Assembly (NCBI GenBank): GCA_963579925.1
Contig: CAUZJA010000048.1
Span: 1-14,793 of the forward strand
Direction of reading: 5' to 3'
DNA length: 14,793 nucleotides
From: UBA1151 sp963579925
GTDB taxonomy: Bacteria > Chloroflexota > Dehalococcoidia > Lucifugimonadales > Lucifugimonadaceae
Below, piece after piece: positions 1-6,673 of the stretch (position 1 is the first letter of the stretch; each line of letters begins with the position of its first letter). Under the pieces are notes generated by a model. That model searched no databases. It had not been told where the DNA came from and worked only from the letters and a program-made list of their open reading frames with translations. The position numbers and the translations under genes were made by a program.

Positions 1-1144
1 GAATGGCACGCGGGTGGGTGACCACGAAACCATTATGTACCCGAACCACGGGAATTATTTCGGGTTTCTTGTCTAGAGGGCGCAGCACTCGGACGCCGTC
101 AGAAAGCTCTTCATCCTCGTCATACGTGAGCACCGGTACTGGAAGCTGAGCTAGTTCAGCGAACATCCTGTCTTTCAGGGTGTCCAGCCCCATGAGGGCA
201 GCTGCAGATATGAACAGGATCTCGCCAGACACCCCTGGCGTGTCTGCCAGCTCGACCGCTATCTCATCTTTTAGCAGCTCGACTTCTGGCACGTCCATCT
301 TGTTGACCACGATGATCTGCGGTTTGCCCGAGAGATCTGTGCCGTATTGGCTCAGTTCACTGTTGATCAGAGAGAATCGCTTCGCTGGCTCGCCCTCACT
401 ACCGTCTATCAAGTGAACCAGAAGCCTTGTGCGTTCCAGGTGACGCAGGAACTCATGGCCAAGGCCAAGGCCCTCGTGTGCACCTTCAATCAGCCCAGGC
501 ACGTCAACGGCAACGAGAGTCCTTAGGCGATGCTCAACGACCCCCAGATTAGGTTCAAGTGTGGTGAATGGGTAATCGGCAATCTTCGGTCGTGCATTGC
601 TCAACGCTGCAATGAGACTGGACTTGCCAGCATTAGGAATGCCAACGATCCCGATATCTGCGATGAGCTTCAGATCAAGCCGCAACTTACGAACCTCACC
701 GCCGTCACCATCTTCTGCCAGTAGTGGTTCTCGCTTCACCGAAGTGACGAACCTGGCATTGCCTCGCCCACCAATGCCACCCATCGCAACAACAAGTTCC
801 TGGCCATGCTCAGTGAGGTCACCAAGAAACTTGGAGTCGTCCTCATCATTTAGCATCTCGAATATTTGCGTGCCACGAGGAACTTCGATCATGACGTTGC
901 CGCCATCACGACCCGATTTGTTCGAGCCGCCGCCTATCTGTCCTGAGTCAGCCTTGAATATTCGTTTGTAGCGTAGAGAGTTCAGTGTGTTGAGACCCTC
1001 GTCCGCCTTTACGATGACGGAACCGCCTTCCCCACCATCACCACCTGATGGACCACCACGAGGGACAAATTTCTCTCGCCGAAATGCAACGGCTCCTCGG
1101 CCGCCTTTTCCTGCTGTTACATGAATATAAGAGCGATCAATCAT
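1..1144 (-). CDS. obg: GTPase Obg (CgtA), C-terminus cut by the window edge
   Basis: Obg is a ribosome-associated P-loop GTPase needed for 50S subunit assembly. The 381 residues visible start MIDRSYIHVTAGKGG, then give the glycine-rich Obg fold (about 1-158, with RGGPSGGDGGEGG near 30). The G domain shows G1 GIPNAGKSS, switch I YPFTTLEPNLG, G3 DVPGLIEGA, G4 NKMD and G5 SAA. The last ~45 residues enter the OCT domain and run off the left edge, so about 40 residues are probably missing. The ATG at 1144-1142 gives the family's canonical N-terminus. No Shine-Dalgarno is visible before it; the leader is AT-rich. It is co-directional with dnaA upstream but separated from it by the box-containing gap, so it probably has its own promoter. 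Confidence 0.96.
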   Translation of the reverse strand, partial: MIDRSYIHVTAGKGGRGAVAFRREKFVPRGGPSGGDGGEGGSVIVKADEGLNTLNSLRYKRIFKADSGQIGGGSNKSGRDGGNVMIEVPRGTQIFEMLNDEDDSKFLGDLTEHGQELVVAMGGIGGRGNARFVTSVKREPLLAEDGDGGEVRKLRLDLKLIADIGIVGIPNAGKSSLIAALSNARPKIADYPFTTLEPNLGVVEHRLRTLVAVDVPGLIEGAHEGLGLGHEFLRHLERTRLLVHLIDGSEGEPAKRFSLINSELSQYGTDLSGKPQIIVVNKMDVPEVELLKDEIAVELADTPGVSGEILFISAAALMGLDTLKDRMFAELAQLPVPVLTYDEDEELSDGVRVLRPLDKKPEIIPVVRVHNGFVVTHPRAI

Positions 1145-1214
1145 TGTGAATTCAAAAATATTTTCAGGTAGGAGTGAATAGTTCGTATCTCAATAACAGT
1201 AATCGCGTGGAGAG

Positions 1215-1223
1215 TGTGGATAT
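1215..1223 (-). promoter_or_regulatory. DnaA box, one mismatch, opposite strand (ATATCCACA)
   Basis: The plus strand reads TGTGGATAT, which on the minus strand is ATATCCACA, one mismatch at the first base. It lies near the obg start, about 160 bases from the other two boxes and in opposite orientation. Confidence 0.4.
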
Positions 1224-1380
1224 CCCTCATTTTCAAGTATCAGCTAGACCTATTAGCCGGTGGAATATGCACTAGCAATTGGTTGATGAAATAGCGCATT
1301 CAGGGAGTGAGTGGGAGGAACGGACTGATAACTTTTCAGGCTTGTGCGCTATCAACAGGTCTCAGTATGCGCTACCCATC

Positions 1381-1389
1381 TTTTCCACA
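1381..1389 (+). promoter_or_regulatory. DnaA box, one mismatch (TTTTCCACA)
   Basis: It differs from TTATCCACA only at the third base. It has the same orientation as the perfect box, at a start-to-start distance of 22 bases, roughly two helical turns. Confidence 0.45.
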
Positions 1390-1402
1390 GAAAACGCACT
1401 AC

Positions 1403-1411
1403 TTATCCACA
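1403..1411 (+). promoter_or_regulatory. DnaA box, perfect consensus TTATCCACA
   Basis: This exact match to the 9-base DnaA-binding consensus lies about 140 bases past the dnaA stop codon. It is the strongest of the three boxes in the gap and is 22 bases from the similar box at 1381. Confidence 0.65.
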
Positions 1412-1508
1412 GCCTACGCCTATTCTTCACCGTTCGGGAGTATTGCATATGGAGCACATATAAGAGGAAATGATTGCCCCTTCATCTGTGGTTGGTTAAC
1501 GAGTAAGA

Positions 1509-1526
1509 GTGCAGCAGTTGCCGCAC
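1509..1526 (-). terminator. Hairpin just downstream of dnaA, weak terminator candidate
   Basis: Read on the minus strand, GTGCGGC and GCTGCAC pair as a 7-base stem (one G:U pair) around an AACT loop, about 27 bases past the dnaA stop. The run after it (CTCTTACTCG) is not a clear U-tract. It could be a weak terminator, a 3' stabilising hairpin, or chance. Confidence 0.25.
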
Positions 1527-1553
1527 CCCATCGAATAGACCTGTATCCGTCGT

Positions 1554-2918
1554 CTAGCTGGACTTTCGAGCAGCGATGATCTGGCGCACGTGCACCACAT
1601 CCTGCCGCAAGAGTGGGTCCTGTTCCATCTGAGACTCCAGGCGCTTCTGAGCGTACAGAACCGTTGAGTGATCTTTGCCGCCAAGCGTGTTGCCGATGCG
1701 TGTTGAAGACAGTCGACTCTCCTCACGCAGCAAGTACATCGCAACCCTGCGTGCCAGTGCCGTGTGCTTGTCTCGTCTTCGTCCACACAGGACGTCGATT
1801 TCGACTCCAAAGTGCTCGGAGACAACTTCCATAACCATCTCTGGCTTTGCTGGCTGCTGTCTTCCGGCTGCAAACATGTCAGCCAGCATCGTGCTCACTG
1901 TGTCTACGGTCAACGGTGCCCTGGTCAGGTGGGCGTAGGCAACGATCTTGTTGAGCGCGCCTTCTAGCTCTCGAACGTTGGAAAGCTGCTTGCGAGCAAT
2001 GAGATCCAGTACATCCTGACTCAGCGTGACGCCAAGAGCATCAGCCTTGTTTCGGAGGATGGCCACGCGTGTCTCATAGTCAGGTGCCGAGATATCGACG
2101 ACCAGACCGCCCTCTAGCCGAGACTGGATGCGCTCTTCCAGCAACGATTTGCGTGCTGGCTCATCGCCAGTGACGACAACCTGTCGGCCGTGCATGTGTA
2201 GTTCGTTGAATGTATGGAAGAAGCCTTCCTGAGTTTGCTCTTTGCCTGCGATGAATTGAATGTCATCAATCAGCAATGCATCGGCAGCACGATATCGCTC
2301 CCGGAAGCGCTCAGTTTGGCCTTCTCGAATTGCGCGAATGTACTCATTTGTGAAGCGCTCGCTGCTTACGTAAATAACGTTGAGCCCTCGCTCAATCAGT
2401 TCATGAGCGATGGCCTGCACCAGGTGTGTCTTGCCAAGTCCGGTGTCGGACCAGATGTACAGCGGGTTATAAGTTTGACCTGGGTGCTCAGCAACTGCCT
2501 CAGCTGCGGCATGCGCCAGCTCATTGGAAGGACCACTGACAAAGTTCTTAAACGTAAACTTGGGGTTGAGTCGAATCCAAGAATCATCAGAATAGCCACC
2601 GGTAGCACCACCGCGCGGTAGCGTTGGCGGGGCCGTGACCTTGCTAGATGACGATGAAGGAGTTCCATTCAGGACTTCAAAGCTAACTTCAGTGGGCTTG
2701 TTAGCCACCCGTTCTACAGCCCTCGAAATAGTTGAGGAAAGTCTCCTTTCAAGCATCTCCGCGGCGAAGGCACTTTTTGTTCCTACTACCAAGGTTTCAC
2801 CTTGGAAACCAACAGCGGTAGTGTCTTTCAACCATGTTTCAAAATTGGGCCTGGGGATCTCTACTTGAAGGTATCCAAGGGCCGCATTCCAGAGCTGCTG
2901 TGGGTGTAATTCAGTCAG
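1554..2918 (-). CDS. dnaA: Chromosomal replication initiator DnaA, apparent CTG start
   Basis: DnaA binds DnaA boxes and opens the origin in its ATP form. The product is 454 residues, normal for the family. Domain I reads LWNAALGYLQVEIPRPNFETWL (about 9-30 in two pieces: LWNAALGYLQ and VEIPRPNFETWL). The AAA+ domain starts near FKNFVSGPSN and has a P-loop SDTGLGKT (157-164), Walker B LLIDDIQ (216-222) and the arginine-containing IQSRLEGGL. Domain IV ends with the box-binding signature LGGKDHSTVLYA. The start was set by domain I and by AGGAGG six bases before a CTG at 2918-2916. No ATG, GTG or TTG lies between the upstream in-frame stop and domain I. The first common start codon, TTG at 2831, would remove most of domain I. 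Unusual residues are Ser for the first P-loop Gly and Lys for Arg in GGRDHSTV. It is divergent from fmt. Confidence 0.95.
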   Translation of the reverse strand: MTELHPQQLWNAALGYLQVEIPRPNFETWLKDTTAVGFQGETLVVGTKSAFAAEMLERRLSSTISRAVERVANKPTEVSFEVLNGTPSSSSSKVTAPPTLPRGGATGGYSDDSWIRLNPKFTFKNFVSGPSNELAHAAAEAVAEHPGQTYNPLYIWSDTGLGKTHLVQAIAHELIERGLNVIYVSSERFTNEYIRAIREGQTERFRERYRAADALLIDDIQFIAGKEQTQEGFFHTFNELHMHGRQVVVTGDEPARKSLLEERIQSRLEGGLVVDISAPDYETRVAILRNKADALGVTLSQDVLDLIARKQLSNVRELEGALNKIVAYAHLTRAPLTVDTVSTMLADMFAAGRQQPAKPEMVMEVVSEHFGVEIDVLCGRRRDKHTALARRVAMYLLREESRLSSTRIGNTLGGKDHSTVLYAQKRLESQMEQDPLLRQDVVHVRQIIAARKSS

Positions 2919-2923
2919 TGAAG

Positions 2924-2933
2924 TCCTCCTAAA
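2924..2933 (-). promoter_or_regulatory. Strong Shine-Dalgarno of dnaA deciding the CTG start
   Basis: Minus-strand AGGAGG lies six bases before the CTG at 2918-2916. It is preceded by a T-run. The match and spacing are ideal and make the non-standard start credible. Confidence 0.7.
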
Positions 2934-3272
2934 AAAGGCAAAGTTGGGTCGCGGAAGGGTTGTGATTTTTGAGAAAAATCAATAAACAGGGCTGGACAGA
3001 CGCTGTGGCCCCGGGAGAAGGTCCCGTCGATAACCATGACAGTCTTTCGTCCACAGGAAACGTATCACGAGATACTCAGTAATAGGCAACCCCTCGCGTG
3101 TTGAAATTATGCTCAAATCCGGGGAAATAAGGTACCAATTTTTGATCATTTCGGGCAGTTCCTATCTGAACGACGAAATCCGCTGTCCGAAAAAGGGCAG
3201 GTGTTTCCCAGAAAACTCAGGCAGCGCGGCAGTCGGCGCGCAACCGCGCGACAGCATGGAGGTAGACGGGCG
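2934..3272. other. dnaA-fmt divergent intergenic region
   Basis: This gap of about 340 bases lies between divergent genes, so it must hold both promoters; I see no hexamer pair good enough to call. Visible structure: the inverted repeat GTATC-ACGA-GATAC at 3062-3075; a weak DnaA-box-like TCGTCCACA at 3047-3055 (two mismatches); a hairpin CTGTCC-GAAAAA-GGGCAG at 3183-3200; and GCGCG-CAAC-CGCGC at 3236-3249 just before the fmt ribosome site. The region is AT-rich on the dnaA side. No ORF here looks real. Confidence 0.5.
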
Positions 3273-4214
3273 GTGAAAATTGTTTACTTTGGTTCTCCAC
3301 AGTTCGCGACCTCATCTCTTGCGTCCCTGGTGGCTGCAGGACATGAGATATGCACCGTTATTACCCAAGCTGATCGACGCCGCGGACGTTCCAAAAGCGC
3401 GTTGCCAACGCCCGTTGCTGCATACGCGTCTGAGTCCGGACTAACAGTCTGGAAGCCAGAGAAACTTCGAGACGCTGATGTCGTTAGAGAGCTCGCCTCG
3501 TTGGAGGCCGATGCATTCGTTATAGTCGCTTACGGGAAGTTCCTGCCGGATGATGTGCTCGCGCTGCCTCGGCTGGGCGTATTGAACTTGCATCCATCAC
3601 TGATCCCAAAGCACCGCGGCCCTAGCCCTGTTGCCACCGCCATTCTTGAAGGCGATGAGTGGACAGGCCTGACGATCATGCTCCTGGACTCGGGTATGGA
3701 TACGGGGCCTGTACTAGCGCAGACAGCTCCTCAGCCCATTACAGGGCGTGACACGCAGGAGACGCTCACGGAGCGCCTGTTTGAGATCGGATCAGCTCTG
3801 CTTCCGAAGACACTGGACGCCTACGCCAACGGAGAGATAGCTCCGACACCTCAGAATGACTCGCAGGCGACGATTACTCGGTTGTTGAAGCGCGAAGACG
3901 GCCGCATCGATTGGAACATGCCTGCCATCGAGATTCATCGTCAGGTACGGGCTTTCGATCCCTGGCCTGGCACATCGACAACGTGGAGCGGCCAGAACCT
4001 TAAGGTGATATCAGCCCTCATTGGTCCCGATGATCCGCTCGCTCCAGGCGAAGTGAGGCGTGGATCGGGAGCCATCTACGTTGGTACCGGTGCCGGGCAG
4101 CTCGAGGTGCAAGAACTGCAGCTGGAAGGCAAGGCCAGAATGGGTGCTGACGCGTTCCTGAGCGGGAACTCGGATATCGACGGAGTAGTCCTTGGCCATG
4201 AGATTCCGCGCTAG
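3273..4214 (+). CDS. fmt: Methionyl-tRNA formyltransferase
   Basis: Fmt formylates Met-tRNA(fMet) with 10-formyltetrahydrofolate for translation initiation in the cytoplasm. The 313-residue product matches the usual 310-315. The N-terminal Rossmann-like catalytic domain starts VKIVYFGSPQFA. The signature NLHPSLIPKHRGPSP begins at N105, with H107 and D143 (in GMDTGP) matching the catalytic Asn, His and Asp of the family. The C-terminal tRNA-binding domain shows IDWNMPAIEIHRQVRAFDPWPG. I chose GTG at 3273 because it gives the canonical start and has GGAGG 10 bases upstream (3258-3262). An ATG at 3201 would add 24 unrelated residues. The peptide deformylase gene def, a frequent neighbour, is absent. 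Confidence 0.96.
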   Translation: MKIVYFGSPQFATSSLASLVAAGHEICTVITQADRRRGRSKSALPTPVAAYASESGLTVWKPEKLRDADVVRELASLEADAFVIVAYGKFLPDDVLALPRLGVLNLHPSLIPKHRGPSPVATAILEGDEWTGLTIMLLDSGMDTGPVLAQTAPQPITGRDTQETLTERLFEIGSALLPKTLDAYANGEIAPTPQNDSQATITRLLKREDGRIDWNMPAIEIHRQVRAFDPWPGTSTTWSGQNLKVISALIGPDDPLAPGEVRRGSGAIYVGTGAGQLEVQELQLEGKARMGADAFLSGNSDIDGVVLGHEIPR

Positions 4215-4251
4215 ACGTAGGCGAGGACACTGAATTCTCATATTTTTCAAA

Positions 4252-4280
4252 TTGACTGCCCGGACGCGCGCACGTAGAGT
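4252..4280 (+). promoter_or_regulatory. Sigma-70-like promoter upstream of dhaK
   Basis: TTGACT at 4252-4257 (5 of 6 against TTGACA) and TAGAGT at 4275-4280 (4 of 6 against TATAAT) are separated by 17 bases. Transcription would begin near 4287, giving a leader of about 45 bases before the dhaK start. It is placed in the only gap between fmt and dhaK. Confidence 0.45.
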
Positions 4281-4331
4281 CGCAAAATCCAATATTTCGA
4301 GGCAAAACACTTCACGGAGAGACGTACTTTC

Positions 4332-5357
4332 ATGCCGATGCGCAAGATCATCAACGACCCGTCACTGGTTGAAGACCAGACTATGGATGGGATCCTGGCG
4401 GCGTTCCCAAACCACATGAAGCGAATTGAGGGCTCCAAGAGAGGCTTGATCCGCACTGACGCGCCTCTGGCAGGCAAAGTCGCAATCGCAACGGGCGGTG
4501 GCTCCGGTCACCTGCCGCTGTTCATGGGCTACGTCGGGCCTGGCCTGGCAACAGGCTCGTGTATCGGCAACGTCTTCTCATCACCGTCTTCTGAGGACAT
4601 GCTTGAGGTCACCAAGGCCGTCGATAGCGGCGCTGGTGTCCTGTATCTGTACGGTAACTACTCCGGTGACACGATGAACTTCGATATGGCCTCTGAGATG
4701 GCCGAGATGGAAGGCATCAACGTCAAGACAACGCTGGGCCGTGACGATGTCACCTCTGCCCCTAATGCGGAGATGGCGCGACGACGTGGAGTGGCTGGAA
4801 TTTTCTTCGGCTTCAAGATCGCAGGTGCGGCGGCAGAAGAAGGCCGAGACCTGGAAGGCGTTCACGCAATCGCAGAAACCGCAGTGTTCAACACCCGCAG
4901 CATGGGCGTAGCACTTTCCGGTACGACCATCCCCGCGGTCGGCGAGCCTGGATTTGAGATTCCCGAGGGTGAGATGGAGCTGGGCATGGGTATTCACGGT
5001 GAGCCCGGCGTCGAAAAGGGGCCGTTGCTCACTGCAGATGAGATCGCAGGCCAGATGTTGGATCGCATCCTGCCTGACTTGCCATTCTCATCTGGCGACA
5101 CCGCATCTGTGCTGGTGAATAGTCTTGGTGCCACTGCGCCTGAAGAGCTCTACATCCTCTACGGCAAGGTCTCCCAGATAATGGCGGACCGTGGAGTAAA
5201 GATCCACCGGGCGTTCATTGGTGAGTACGCCACAAGCATGGAGATGGCAGGCGCTTCAATCAGTATCTGCAAGCTGGATGACGAAACGACGAAGCTGCTG
5301 GACGCGCCAGCATACTCACCGTTTCTGTTACAGCAGGTGGGAAGCCCGGCCAGCTAG
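4332..5357 (+). CDS. dhaK: Dihydroxyacetone-kinase-type subunit DhaK
   Basis: DhaK-family proteins bind a short ketose such as dihydroxyacetone or erythrulose covalently through a histidine, for phosphorylation by DhaL. In this 341-residue protein the N-terminus MRKIINDPS matches the family's MKK(L/I)INDP. Further matches are GGGSGH (H60), NYSGDTMNF (D113), FKIAGAAAEEG, NTRSMGVALS and GMGIHGEPG, whose H222 corresponds to the substrate-linking histidine. The usual GHEP is here GHLP, followed by LFMGYVGPG, which is atypical. The ATG at 4338 would equally match the family start; GGAGAG at 4316-4321 precedes both. No DhaM or other PTS protein lies nearby, so the phosphate donor may be ATP. Substrate is not assignable from sequence alone. 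Confidence 0.88.
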   Translation: MPMRKIINDPSLVEDQTMDGILAAFPNHMKRIEGSKRGLIRTDAPLAGKVAIATGGGSGHLPLFMGYVGPGLATGSCIGNVFSSPSSEDMLEVTKAVDSGAGVLYLYGNYSGDTMNFDMASEMAEMEGINVKTTLGRDDVTSAPNAEMARRRGVAGIFFGFKIAGAAAEEGRDLEGVHAIAETAVFNTRSMGVALSGTTIPAVGEPGFEIPEGEMELGMGIHGEPGVEKGPLLTADEIAGQMLDRILPDLPFSSGDTASVLVNSLGATAPEELYILYGKVSQIMADRGVKIHRAFIGEYATSMEMAGASISICKLDDETTKLLDAPAYSPFLLQQVGSPAS

Positions 5358-5563
5358 CGTCTGCGGCGGGTTGGCTCGGGGGCGGCGTTCCTGAGGGCGA
5401 TAAACACGATCGGAACTAATACGATCAAGAAAATTATCAGACCCGGACCGCCGCCAACCCAGGCACCCAAAAGGCCCGCCAGGGTCGCACCAAGGCCGTA
5501 GGCAAGGGCAACTGTCGACTCTTTGTCGATTCCGATTCGATTGAGTAGCTCACTAATTTGCAT
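5354..5563 (-). CDS. Small hypothetical membrane protein, between dhaK and dhaL
   Basis: This 69-residue product has a short polar N-terminus (MQISELLNRIGIDKES) and two hydrophobic segments, about 18-38 (small and glycine-rich) and 41-58 (LIIFLIVLVPIVFIAL). It ends in the basic tail PTRRRR. The shape fits a two-helix inner-membrane protein; I recognise no family. Its stop overlaps the end of dhaK by four bases, convergently. Its ATG is divergent from dhaL, 94 bases away. GAGG about 13 bases before the ATG is a poor ribosome site. Helix-like hydrophobicity and clean ends favour a real gene, but a shadow ORF is not excluded. Confidence 0.5.
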   Translation of the reverse strand: MQISELLNRIGIDKESTVALAYGLGATLAGLLGAWVGGGPGLIIFLIVLVPIVFIALRNAAPEPTRRRR

Positions 5564-5657
5564 GATGTAAATATACCTCGTGTCCCGGTGGCTGGTTCGC
5601 TGGCCAGAGCACGGGCCAGATCAATGTCCAGAACACTGGGAAGTAGCAAGGGAAGTT

Positions 5658-6287
5658 ATGGCGGACGAAATACTGGGTCTTTTCAAAGTAATCAATGATG
5701 ACGTCGTGCCTCAGGCGGACACTCTGCGTGAGTTAGACGCGCTAATTGGCGATGGCGATCTTGGTATCACGGTTACGCGCGGTATGCAGTCGGTATTCGA
5801 AGGTCTGCCAGAACTTGAAGGTAAGCCCGTCTCAGATCAGCTGGCTCGTTCGGGAATGGCATTCAACCGCGCGGCTGCGTCCACATTTGGTGTGCTGTTC
5901 GCTACCGCAATGATGCGGGGCGGAATGGCGGTCAAAGGCAATGACGCCGCCGGAGTCGACGATGTTGTGGCAATTGGTCGCGCTGCAATGCAAGGCATGA
6001 TGGAGCGCGGAAAGGCCAGCCTGGGCGACAAGACGCTGCTGGACGCCCTGGACCCGGCAATCAACGCATTCGAAGAGGCACATGGCGCCGGGAAATCGCT
6101 GGCTGAGAGCACAGACGCCGCCGTTGAGGCATGTGAAGCAGCCACAAAAGCCACCATCGGCATGCAGTCGAAAGTCTCCCGCGCCAGCTGGGTTGGTGAA
6201 CGCTCTATCGGCGTACAAGATGCCGGCGCAACCGCCGTGATGTTCATGCTGCAGGCAGTGCAAAAGTGGGTTCACGAGAACGCCTGA
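5658..6287 (+). CDS. dhaL: Dihydroxyacetone-kinase-type subunit DhaL (nucleotide-binding)
   Basis: DhaL carries the nucleotide and passes phosphate to the sugar bound on DhaK. The 209-residue length is the family norm. LDALIGDGDLGITVTRGM holds D27, D32 and D34, the three aspartates that coordinate magnesium and nucleotide phosphates. ASWVGERSIGVQDAGATAV corresponds to the family's GRASYLGERSIGHQDPGA. Two histidines usual in these motifs are replaced (GDGDH to GDGDL; GHQD to GVQD). The ATG at 5658 gives the standard N-terminus, with AAGGGA a few bases upstream. A GTG at 5580 in frame would add 26 unrelated residues. dhaK lies 300 bases upstream on the same strand, with an opposite-strand small gene between them. 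Confidence 0.88.
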   Translation: MADEILGLFKVINDDVVPQADTLRELDALIGDGDLGITVTRGMQSVFEGLPELEGKPVSDQLARSGMAFNRAAASTFGVLFATAMMRGGMAVKGNDAAGVDDVVAIGRAAMQGMMERGKASLGDKTLLDALDPAINAFEEAHGAGKSLAESTDAAVEACEAATKATIGMQSKVSRASWVGERSIGVQDAGATAVMFMLQAVQKWVHENA

Positions 6288-6306
6288 GGGCGCTGTTCGT
6301 CGCATC

Positions 6307-6633
6307 ATGACAACCAAACCGTCAGATAGCGATGAACAACCGACAATTCAGGAATCTGAATCGCCAGTATCGGAGTCTGGCTGCAGCGTTGTCTTAGGCC
6401 TGCTCAAGATTCGAGATTTTCGGTACGTATTTATCTCGGTCGGGATTCTCGTATTTGGATTTGAGATGCGCAGTGTTGCGCAATCGTGGCTAACGCTGGA
6501 ACTTACGGATTCTCAGGCGTGGAGAGGCCTCGTGAATGGCGTTTCAGCGCTTGGAGTGATCGGTGCCCTGGGCGTTGGGATGATTCCGGTTTATCTCTAC
6601 CTCACGTCCAAAAAATTCCGGGCGATCACCTGA
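6307..6633 (+). pseudogene. Remnant of an MFS transporter (internal deletion)
   Basis: The 108-residue ORF begins with a polar leader. Residues about 31-79 then read like the start of an MFS_3-type exporter (LLKIRDFRYVFISVGILVF, SVAQSWLTLEL, LVNGVSALGVIG). It passes straight into GALGVGMIPVYLYLTSKKFRAIT and stops. Full-length proteins have about 400 residues and twelve helices. The last ~25 residues resemble the final helix and basic tail of such transporters, which suggests an in-frame deletion of the middle ten or so helices rather than simple truncation; that part is inference. It follows dhaL by 19 bases and has no good ribosome site. It is unlikely to transport anything. Confidence 0.6.
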
Positions 6634-6673
6634 TTGAGCGTTCGACTTTTACCTCAGGAGTAACAAATCACAA

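Larger units (their letters stand above)
1145..1553. other. oriC: Candidate replication origin (oriC) between dnaA and obg
   Basis: This 409-base gap has no convincing gene. It contains the perfect DnaA box TTATCCACA at 1403-1411 (plus strand). A one-mismatch box, TTTTCCACA, lies at 1381-1389 in the same orientation, with starts 22 bases apart. Another one-mismatch box, ATATCCACA, lies on the minus strand at 1215-1223. AT-rich stretches at 1145-1175 and 1447-1475 could be unwinding elements. Bacterial origins commonly flank dnaA, which supports the call. Only three reasonable boxes are present, fewer than in many origins, and dnaN is not next door. The obg promoter must also lie here. Confidence 0.5.

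Noticed and set aside
1279..1579. Open frames of 64 and 90 residues on the plus strand
   Set aside because: They overlap each other and the DnaA boxes, have no ribosome site and do not resemble any protein family.
3047..3055. DnaA-box-like TCGTCCACA upstream of dnaA
   Set aside because: Two mismatches to the consensus and no second box near it; noted as weak only.
4581..4997. Long minus-strand frames inside dhaK and likewise inside dhaL, dnaA and the TPP-enzyme gene
   Set aside because: They are shadows produced by codon bias of well-supported genes on the other strand.
5580..5657. Upstream GTG start extending DhaL by 26 residues
   Set aside because: The extension is not family-like, while ATG at 5658 gives the standard DhaL N-terminus and length.
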